Positions 1 to 6,107 of a stretch of DNA of 60,660 nt are shown in pieces (the first letter of the stretch is position 1; every line of letters starts with the position of its first letter). The notes below the pieces were generated by a model that was not told the origin of the DNA, did not search any database, and worked only from the letters and a program-made list of their open reading frames with translations. The stretch covers positions 1 to 60,660 of the forward strand of contig CAKPHO010000007.1 of NCBI GenBank assembly GCA_934162195.1. The letters are read 5' to 3'. The DNA is from an uncultured Bacilli bacterium (GTDB taxonomy: Bacteria; Bacillota_I; Bacilli_A; RF39; UBA660). A program made the position numbers and the translations under genes.

Positions 1-129
1 ATAAAGTCTATTGTTCCTAGTACTATTACTAATATTAGTGCTATATATTTCACAAAATTTAGTGATATTCTTATCCATTTTTGAACTTCCTTTGGAACTA
101 CTTCACATCCAGTTACCTCTGTACCTGGA
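1..129. repeat. Near-identical repeat, copy 1 (copy 2 at 27166–27294)
   Basis: Bases 1–129 match 27166–27294 with a single difference (position 78, T against C), and identity stops abruptly at 130/27295. Both copies encode the start of the pilin-like domain of two otherwise diverged paralogues. The repeat runs off the left window edge, so its true length is unknown. Confidence 0.9.
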
Positions 130-1043
130 ATATCATTGTCATCGTTATTTTTATTATTATCTAAAGATGAAGAAGCATTATTTGTTAAACTTTCTTTTTT
201 AGCTTCATCTTTATCGGTAGTAATATAAAATTTTTGTAAATTAGCATCCGACATCTTATGTTGGTATAAAAAAAGTTCTTTAGGGCAATCAAAGACCCCT
301 TCGTTTATCATTTTATCATCTTGAACCCAAATTTTATTGACTTGGCTTTTTTTTATATAAAAATAAATACTTTTATTATCTTGATAAAACAATGCCTCTT
401 CTTCCGCACCGCTAACTTCTTGACAAGCTTCACTTCTGCCATCAACCTTTATGCAAAACTTTTTTTTGTTTTTTTTATCCATTGAAAGAGTTAAGTCTGT
501 TTTAAATTTATTACCATCGCCTTTAGGAATAGATATTTTACATTTTTTTTCCTCTTCCGGATATATACTACTCTCACATTTGCTTTTTCCTTCTTTTGTA
601 TATATTGGGCTTACTCCGTCAGTATAATATATATTTGGTCCATTAACATTTACTGTATCTCCATCTCTTTTATTACTTAAAAAATTTAAATATAACATCA
701 CATCGCCATTATCTTGTATTTGTAATTGTGGACACCCACATTCTGATGATTTAGGCATAGCAACTTTCAAAAAACTATCTTCTTTGAATACTAATTGTCT
801 TGCTCCAATTTGGTTGCCTTGTTTATCAAAAATAGACGACATATTCTTAATTTCTTTACCATTGTTTTCAAATTTTACTGTATTATTATCAAACACAGTA
901 ACTTTAAGAGGAAAGGTTTCATCATTGTTAATATATTTAACATTATAATTACACGAAAATAATTCTTTATTTTTAGCAAATATATTAATAGGAATTAATA
1001 ATAAAAATATAAATAAAAAACAAACTTTACACCTTTTTTTCAT
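1..1043 (-). CDS. Secreted surface protein with C-terminal T4SS-pilin-like domain (3' end cut by window edge)
   Basis: Reading the minus strand from an ATG at 1043 gives an open frame of about 347 codons with no stop before the window edge, so the gene continues outside. It starts with a signal peptide (MKKRCKVCFLFIFLLLIP). A Cys-containing ectodomain of about 280 residues and an Asn/Asp/Ser-rich linker follow. The last visible part (PGTEVTGCEVVPKEVQKW, then a hydrophobic helix) is the start of the pilin-like membrane domain seen complete at 26994–28226. The ectodomains of the two paralogues share motifs (FPLxVTV, FCIKVD/YCLKID, FDCP/FACP) but are clearly diverged, while the C-terminal part is identical. 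It has its own -10 (TATACT, 1061–1066) directly after the recA terminator. Function is not known; it may be an anchored pilin or adhesin of the secretion system downstream. Confidence 0.75.
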   Translation of the reverse strand, partial: MKKRCKVCFLFIFLLLIPINIFAKNKELFSCNYNVKYINNDETFPLKVTVFDNNTVKFENNGKEIKNMSSIFDKQGNQIGARQLVFKEDSFLKVAMPKSSECGCPQLQIQDNGDVMLYLNFLSNKRDGDTVNVNGPNIYYTDGVSPIYTKEGKSKCESSIYPEEEKKCKISIPKGDGNKFKTDLTLSMDKKNKKKFCIKVDGRSEACQEVSGAEEEALFYQDNKSIYFYIKKSQVNKIWVQDDKMINEGVFDCPKELFLYQHKMSDANLQKFYITTDKDEAKKESLTNNASSSLDNNKNNDDNDIPGTEVTGCEVVPKEVQKWIRISLNFVKYIALILVIVLGTIDF

Positions 1044-1068
1044 ACAATACCACCAATTAAAGTATAAC

Positions 1069-1095
1069 AAAAAAATAAGTTTTAGTAAACTTATT
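1069..1095 (-). terminator. Rho-independent terminator of recA
   Basis: A perfect 9-bp stem (aataagttt / aaacttatt, loop tagt) is followed on the minus strand by seven T. It overlaps the recA stop codon. Confidence 0.85.
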
Positions 1096-2119
1096 TCTTC
1101 TCAATTATTTCTTCTTGAACTTTTTTATTATTTAAATCATAGTAATCACGAACTTTTTTATCAAGTTCATCATATAATTTTTTATTATTTTTTAAAAGCT
1201 CCTTAACATTTTCTCTTCCTTGACCAATTTTTTCGCCATTATAAGAATACCATGCACCACTTTTTTCTATTATATTAGCGTCAGTCGCAAGATCAACTAC
1301 TTCTCCAGTTTTAGAAATTCCTTCACCATAAGCAATTTCTAAAGTACAAGTTTTGAATGGTGGGGCCATTTTATTTTTTACAACTTTAACATTTGTTTTA
1401 TTTCCTACAATGTCATTTCCTAATTTAATCTGTTCTCCTTTTCTTATTTCTAAACGAATAGATGAATAAAACTTAAGTGCTCTTCCGCCTGGAGTAACTT
1501 CTGGATTTCCAAACATAACACCAACTTTTTCACGTAATTGGTTAATAAAAATACATACTGTATTAGTCTTATTAATAATACCCGATAATTTACGTAAAGC
1601 TTGACTCATCAAGCGTGCTTGAAGACCAACGTGAGAATCACCCATTTCACCTTCAATTTCTGCCTGTGGTACTAAAGCTGCAACTGAATCAATAACAATA
1701 ATTCCTATTGCTCCACTTCTAACCAAAGCCTCACATATTTCTAAAGCTTGTTCTCCATTATCTGGCTGAGATAATAATAAATCATTAATATTAACACCGA
1801 TCTTGGCAGCATATTGAGGGTCTAAAGCATGTTCGGCATCAATAAAAGCTGCTCTCCCACCCTTTTTTTGTATCTCAGCTATTGCATGTAAAGCGAAAGT
1901 TGTTTTACCACTTGATTCAGGTCCGAATATTTCTATAATTCTTCCTTTAGGATATCCACCAATACCTAAAGCTACATCAAGACTTATAGAGCCACTTGAT
2001 ACTACATCTATTTCACGATGTTCATTATCACCAAGTTTCATAACAGCTCCTTTACCAAATTGTTTTTCGATATCCATTAGTACTTGATCTAAAGTTTTAT
2101 CTCCTGATGTTTTTGCCAT
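1091..2119 (-). CDS. recA: RecA recombinase
   Basis: RecA is the ATP-dependent strand-exchange protein of homologous recombination and the co-protease that triggers LexA self-cleavage. The 342-residue product shows the Walker A motif GPESSGKT at about 66–73, the IDAEHALDP stretch, the VIDSVAALVP Walker B region and the MAxxLR-type L1/L2 region (MSQALRKLSG, INQLREKVGVMFGNPE). Its length is normal, with a short, lysine- and glutamate-rich tail. A strong ribosome site (AGGAGG) precedes the ATG. The promoter carries an SOS-like box (2188–2201). The upstream neighbours pgsA and rodZ-like match the usual Firmicute order, but recA has its own promoter. Identification is very secure. Confidence 0.98.
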   Translation of the reverse strand: MAKTSGDKTLDQVLMDIEKQFGKGAVMKLGDNEHREIDVVSSGSISLDVALGIGGYPKGRIIEIFGPESSGKTTFALHAIAEIQKKGGRAAFIDAEHALDPQYAAKIGVNINDLLLSQPDNGEQALEICEALVRSGAIGIIVIDSVAALVPQAEIEGEMGDSHVGLQARLMSQALRKLSGIINKTNTVCIFINQLREKVGVMFGNPEVTPGGRALKFYSSIRLEIRKGEQIKLGNDIVGNKTNVKVVKNKMAPPFKTCTLEIAYGEGISKTGEVVDLATDANIIEKSGAWYSYNGEKIGQGRENVKELLKNNKKLYDELDKKVRDYYDLNNKKVQEEIIEKK

Positions 2120-2149
2120 TATTTATTTCCTCCTATCAATTACAAATTA

Positions 2150-2201
2150 ATTTTATAATATTTAATTTGATTTGTCAATACCTAAATCGAACATTTGTTT
2201 G
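2150..2201 (-). promoter_or_regulatory. recA promoter with SOS (LexA/DinR-type) box
   Basis: On the minus strand TTGACA (2178–2173) and TAAAAT (2155–2150) are separated by 17 bases. Nine bases upstream of the -35 lies CGAACATTTGTTTG (plus strand 2188–2201), which fits the Gram-positive DinR box CGAACRNRYGTTYG with one mismatch. This suggests DNA-damage induction by a LexA homologue, which is not in the window. Confidence 0.75.
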
Positions 2202-2253
2202 ACAATTTTTAAAATTTGCTTTTTTAAAATATAGAATATTGAAAATTTGCTAA

Positions 2254-2279
2254 AAGAAAAACACACAAATCTGTATGTT
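2254..2279 (-). terminator. Terminator after pgsA
   Basis: A seven-pair stem (ACATACA / TGTGTGT on the minus strand, one G·U pair) with a GATT loop is followed by TTTTTC. It separates pgsA from recA. Confidence 0.6.
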
Positions 2280-2873
2280 TTAATCTTTCAAAATTAAATT
2301 TTTATTTAATTTATAATGTTCTGTTGCTGATATAATTGATAAAATACATGTTATAATTAAAAATATTTCAGCTATTCTTAAATTGATTAATTCGAATGGT
2401 AAGTTATAAAATAAAGTTAAGGAAATACCTATTATAATAAAAATATTTTTGGCTTTAACTAATTTCGTTGGAATACTTACTTTTCCTTTGCCTGCAGAAA
2501 TCATTTTAATAAGCTCAATTATTGTATCTGTGGAAACAATAATTACAGGAATTATTGAATGAATAAATCCTCCTGTAGCTAAAATGATTAAAATAGAATT
2601 AACTAATATTTTATCAGCTATGGAATCAAGCATTTTACCTAAATCAGTAACCATATTATATTTTCGTGCTATACGTCCATCTAACATGTCAGTAAGAGAA
2701 GCAATGATAAATAAAACTCCTACAATTATATATTTTATATCAATAACAATAGATTCGTTGACAAAAATTTTATAAGTTATAATGCCAGTAGCGTCAAATG
2801 GAAATATCAAAATTCCAACAATAATAACCGCCAAAAAAATTCTCATTAAACTTATTCTATTTGGTAAATTCAT
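2280..2873 (-). CDS. pgsA: CDP-diacylglycerol–glycerol-3-phosphate phosphatidyltransferase
   Basis: PgsA makes phosphatidylglycerol phosphate, the committed step to phosphatidylglycerol. The CDP-alcohol phosphatidyltransferase signature D-x2-DG-x2-AR-x8-G-x3-D-x3-D is intact (from TDMLDGRIARKYN to GKMLDSIAD). Several hydrophobic helices span the remainder of about 197 residues, a usual length. I place the start at the ATG at 2873, six bases after a perfect AGGAGG (2880–2885); a TTG at 2879 abuts the ribosome site and is too close. It lies ten bases downstream of the rodZ-like gene, and the pair is probably one transcript. Confidence 0.93.
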   Translation of the reverse strand: MNLPNRISLMRIFLAVIIVGILIFPFDATGIITYKIFVNESIVIDIKYIIVGVLFIIASLTDMLDGRIARKYNMVTDLGKMLDSIADKILVNSILIILATGGFIHSIIPVIIVSTDTIIELIKMISAGKGKVSIPTKLVKAKNIFIIIGISLTLFYNLPFELINLRIAEIFLIITCILSIISATEHYKLNKNLILKD

Positions 2874-2883
2874 AATCAACCTC

Positions 2884-3360
2884 CTAATTTATTCTATAAC
2901 TCATAACTATTGATTCTTCATTATTATCATCGTTTTTTGTTATTTCTTTAATAACAAATACTAATATAACAACCAATACAATTATTGCTAAAGCATACAC
3001 TGTAAACATTAAAAAAGGTGGTCTTTTTTTATGCTCTATTGTGTATGGGGACTTAATTTTATCATCATCATTTTTAATAATAGTTTGGGCTTGTTTTATA
3101 TCTTCTAATGAAATTTTAGAAGTATAATCAAAAAGATATTCATTAAATTCATTAACTAAATCTTCTTTATTTAAACCTAAATATTTAGAATAATCACGAA
3201 TCAGATATTTTAAATAATAAATATCCTTAAAATTTTCCATATCCCCTTTTTCTAAATTTTCAATTTGTGAAACCTCGAGTTTAAGATCTTCTGCAGCTTC
3301 AGAAATAGAAATTCCCATTGCTTCACGAGCGTCTTTTAACTTTTCACCAATTTCTTTCAT
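2884..3360 (-). CDS. RodZ-like helix-turn-helix membrane protein
   Basis: The N-terminal ~70 residues are an HTH_25-type domain (MKEIGEKLKDAREAMGISI, then ...LEKGDMENF and YLKYLIRDYSKYLGL) as in RodZ, the cytoskeleton-linked protein that couples MreB to the elongation machinery. A charged linker leads to one membrane helix (about 115–141, FLMFTVYALAIIVLVVILVF), and only ~17 residues follow. The product has 158 residues, shorter than E. coli RodZ, and lacks its periplasmic beta domain. Its position upstream of pgsA and recA is the usual Firmicute one (ymfM in Bacillus). Fold and context are secure; the exact role in shape control is inference. Confidence 0.82.
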   Translation of the reverse strand: MKEIGEKLKDAREAMGISISEAAEDLKLEVSQIENLEKGDMENFKDIYYLKYLIRDYSKYLGLNKEDLVNEFNEYLFDYTSKISLEDIKQAQTIIKNDDDKIKSPYTIEHKKRPPFLMFTVYALAIIVLVVILVFVIKEITKNDDNNEESIVMSYRIN

Positions 3361-3383
3361 ATTATCTCACTTTCTTTATAAAT

Positions 3384-3742
3384 AAAAAAAATAAATCTTA
3401 TAAGCCATGTTCTGTACTTTAAAAAAGCGACAAACATTTATCTATCAAATAATTGATCCCTAGAGGATTCGTTTCTCCTCAATCGGGTTCCCCTACCAAA
3501 ATTTGGGTTTCTCACTCGCGGGGTTTACCACGTTCCACTTCCTCCATTTCTGGATTAATCGTCTCTTTGGCACTTTATATCTACCATAACCATATCATAA
3601 GACTTAGGTTACCTCGACGCCGTTAGTAAAAACTACCATTGGTTATTTTTTCCCAATGCACGAACACTACTATCATCACAGACAGTGTGAGCATGGACTT
3701 TCCTCTACCATATTATATAGCAGCGTTTGTCAAGATTTATTC
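3384..3742 (-). ncRNA. rnpB: RNase P RNA
   Basis: On the minus strand the conserved 5' core GAGGAAAGTCCATGCTCACA and the 3' core ACAGAACATGGCTTAT are both present, together with GAAACCC and AGGGGAACCC segments typical of bacterial P RNA. The ends can pair (ATAAATCTT near 3740 with AAGATTTAT near 3395), defining P1, and a run of T follows. The total is about 359 nucleotides. It lies directly after gpsB, as in Bacillus, and its 5' end overlaps the gpsB stop codon. Ends are accurate to a few bases. Confidence 0.95.
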
Positions 3743-4069
3743 TCTTCCATAAATTATTTTTTCTAAATTGGATAATCTTCTTAATACATCTGCGTTATTA
3801 GTACCATTAGATTCATTAAATTCATTATCTTTTAGCACATCTAATCTTGTAGACATATTTCTAATTTCTTGTTTTAATCTTATATTATCTTCAACTAATG
3901 CTTTCTTTTCTGTTTCTAACTCCTTAATAACAGAAGACATTTCTTCATAGTCTCTAATAATGACATCTAAAAATTTATCAACTTCTTGAGGTCTATATCC
4001 TCTTGTGTCAATTTTAAATTCTTTATCTAATATATCTTGAACCGTTAACAAAATCCTTTCTTGATACAT
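3737..4069 (-). CDS. gpsB: GpsB/DivIVA-family cell division adaptor
   Basis: GpsB is a small membrane-associated coiled-coil protein that docks class A PBPs and links elongation with division. The 110-residue product has the DivIVA-type N-terminal domain (LTVQDILDKEFKIDTRGYRP, then QEVDKFLDVIIRDYE), a coiled coil to about residue 75, a low-complexity linker and a C-terminal helix (DVLRRLSNLEKIIYG) as in GpsB. The size favours GpsB over the longer DivIVA. GAGGTG precedes the ATG. The rnpB gene follows immediately, the classical ypsB–rnpB order. Confidence 0.93.
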   Translation of the reverse strand: MYQERILLTVQDILDKEFKIDTRGYRPQEVDKFLDVIIRDYEEMSSVIKELETEKKALVEDNIRLKQEIRNMSTRLDVLKDNEFNESNGTNNADVLRRLSNLEKIIYGRE

Positions 4070-4105
4070 AATAACACCTCACTTTTTATCCGACATAATT
4101 ATCTC

Positions 4106-4147
4106 AAAAAAAACATTAATTGTCAATGTATAACACTGACAATTAAT
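4106..4147 (-). terminator. Terminator of the 362-residue surface protein gene
   Basis: A perfect 11-bp stem (attaattgtca at 4115–4125 with tgacaattaat at 4137–4147) is followed on the minus strand by eight T. Confidence 0.88.
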
Positions 4148-4154
4148 GCCATTA

Positions 4155-5243
4155 CTATTTCAACGTATAAGGCTTTGCTTTTGTTCCATTACCACCAGCA
4201 TATAAAGCATTATTGCTTATATACGCTGTTACACGAATCTTTTTATCGTTATGAGCATCTATTTTGGCAACTCCACCGCTAGTTATAAAATAAACTTTCT
4301 GACTTTTTTCTTTAACACCTGTCATAGTATAACTTGCTAGTGACATTGCCATTAAATAATTATAATTTTCACAAGATTCATCTTCAATTGTTTTACAATT
4401 TACATCAATACTTGCGGCTACATAATCATTTGCATAAGGAAGTGAGAACAATTGATCATTAGCAACTGTTTCACATTCTTCATTATTATTAAGACTTAAA
4501 TTAGACGAACTTCTTTTTCCTATACAAATAGAATGATAAGCTAGATTAGCAACAGAACTAGATATAAATTTATTGCTTGCTTCTAAGCCCTTCAATGTTT
4601 CTTTAATTCTACTTACTGGGTAATTATTAATGCCATAATAACTATCTACTTCAATATTATATCTATCATCCCAAACATAAGTTTCTTCACTTTCTTTGTC
4701 AACAAATATAATACGAGCATAACCATCTTTATCAATATCTATTATTCTCCATAATTTACCATCTAAAGAAACATAATTATCAACATATTCACCTTTAAAA
4801 CGATAATTTTCCCCTTCGGCATAAAGACCATCACCAGATTCTTTAGTTGCATTATCACTTAATAACTTAGTGGAGAACTTTTCAGTTTTATAAGCTTCTC
4901 CACAATTTAAAATTGGTGAATATAGATAATTACTACCATTCTTAGTAACAATTACTTTAGCAGAACAACTAACTCCCTCTTTTACCATCTTAGAAATTGA
5001 TTTTATATATTTTCCACTTTCTAAGGTATCCGCATCAATTGTTATACTTCCAGATTCTTCTTTTGGTAATAATTTTTCATTCGTATTTAAATAATTTATG
5101 GCTGCTGTTTTTAGTCGTTTTTCAATATTTTCATAAGAAACTTTCTTATTTAATACACCCATAATAATAAAAATAATAACTATTATAAGAATTATTCCTC
5201 CCATAATTCCACTCAAAATATAAATTAGTTTTTTCTTATCCAT
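4155..5243 (-). CDS. Membrane-anchored extracellular protein, pilin-like N-terminus
   Basis: I do not recognise a named family. The 362-residue protein has one N-terminal membrane helix (about 5–31) after a short basic cytoplasmic tail, then an extracellular region. The first ~90 extracellular residues (LKTAAINYLNTNEKLLP ... SGKYI ... SCSAKVIV ... YLYSPILNCG) match the same segment of the 493-residue protein at 20039–21520 in spacing and cysteines, including LLP, a Y-x-Y/L-P core and a terminal CG. This layout recalls minor pilins or pseudopilins. The C-terminal half (LDGKLWRIIDIDKDGYARIIF onward) has several cysteines. It is monocistronic, with a strong terminator. A surface role is inferred only. 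Confidence 0.7.
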   Translation of the reverse strand: MDKKKLIYILSGIMGGIILIIVIIFIIMGVLNKKVSYENIEKRLKTAAINYLNTNEKLLPKEESGSITIDADTLESGKYIKSISKMVKEGVSCSAKVIVTKNGSNYLYSPILNCGEAYKTEKFSTKLLSDNATKESGDGLYAEGENYRFKGEYVDNYVSLDGKLWRIIDIDKDGYARIIFVDKESEETYVWDDRYNIEVDSYYGINNYPVSRIKETLKGLEASNKFISSSVANLAYHSICIGKRSSSNLSLNNNEECETVANDQLFSLPYANDYVAASIDVNCKTIEDESCENYNYLMAMSLASYTMTGVKEKSQKVYFITSGGVAKIDAHNDKKIRVTAYISNNALYAGGNGTKAKPYTLK

Positions 5244-5282
5244 AAATCCTCCTATAAAACTAATTTAAGTATAGCAAAAAAA

Positions 5283-5399
5283 CTATTTTTTAGCAATATT
5301 ATTAATACTTTTTGTATTTATTAAAAATGGAGAATATATTTTTATATAACGCACATCATCTATCATTTCATTAAAAATTCTATCAACATGATGATTCAT
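5283..5399 (-). CDS. Small protein of 38 residues
   Basis: An ATG at 5399 is preceded by GAGGTGATAAC, as good a ribosome site as those of the neighbours. The frame runs 38 codons (starts MNHHVDRIFNEMIDDVRYIK, ends NNIAKK) to a TAG at 5283–5285. It sits alone in the 290-base gap between the surface protein and recU. The protein is amphipathic, without a membrane helix. No family is recognised; coding is supported only by the ribosome site and clean frame. Confidence 0.5.
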   Translation of the reverse strand: MNHHVDRIFNEMIDDVRYIKIYSPFLINTKSINNIAKK

Positions 5400-5534
5400 T
5401 GTTATCACCTCAATTTTAATTTAACACAAATTATTATCATTTTGGTGTAATTCGACAAAACTAGAAAATATTAGACTCATAATTTTATTGTAGCTATATT
5501 TTTGAAATTATAGTATAATTATTATGGTGATAAA

Positions 5535-6107
5535 ATGAATTATCCAAAAGGTATTAAACAAGTTATAAAAAATAATATATCTTATGGTAATCGTGGAATG
5601 AATTTAGAAAATGACTTAAATGAAACTAACAATTATTATTTGGTAAATGATATTGCTGTTATACATAAAAAACCAACACCTATTACAATATCCAATGTTG
5701 AGTATCATTCTAGAACAGATGCAGTTATTACAAAAGCTTTTTTTAAAACTCCATCAACCACTGATTACAACGGTATATATAAAGGAAAATATATAGACTT
5801 TGAAGCTAAAGAAACCACAAGTTCTACTAGTTTTCCTCTAAAAAATATTCATCCTCACCAAATAGAACACTTGAAAAAAGTTGAAAATCATGGTGGTATT
5901 GCTTTTTTAATAATAAGATTTACTAAATTAAATCTTACTTATTTTATATCTTATGAAGATTTTGAAAAATGCGTAAGTAATGGAAAAAAATCAATATCAC
6001 TAGACCAACTAAAAAAACATGGATATCTTATTAAAGATAAATATAATCCTCGTGTAGATTATATAGAAATCATCGATAATTATTTTTTAAAAGGAGATAA
6101 TATATGA
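5535..6107 (+). CDS. recU: Holliday junction resolvase RecU
   Basis: RecU resolves Holliday junctions in Firmicutes in place of RuvC and also modulates RecA. The 190-residue protein has NRGMNLE near the N-terminus, the nuclease core RTDAVI ... STTDYNGIYKGKYIDFEAKE (acidic D and E-x-K residues) and a following HPHQIEHL motif. The PBP gene overlaps its stop by four bases (ATGA), the standard recU–ponA operon. The upstream region shows TATAAT (about 5513–5518) and a GGTGAT ribosome site. Confidence 0.95.
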   Translation: MNYPKGIKQVIKNNISYGNRGMNLENDLNETNNYYLVNDIAVIHKKPTPITISNVEYHSRTDAVITKAFFKTPSTTDYNGIYKGKYIDFEAKETTSSTSFPLKNIHPHQIEHLKKVENHGGIAFLIIRFTKLNLTYFISYEDFEKCVSNGKKSISLDQLKKHGYLIKDKYNPRVDYIEIIDNYFLKGDNI

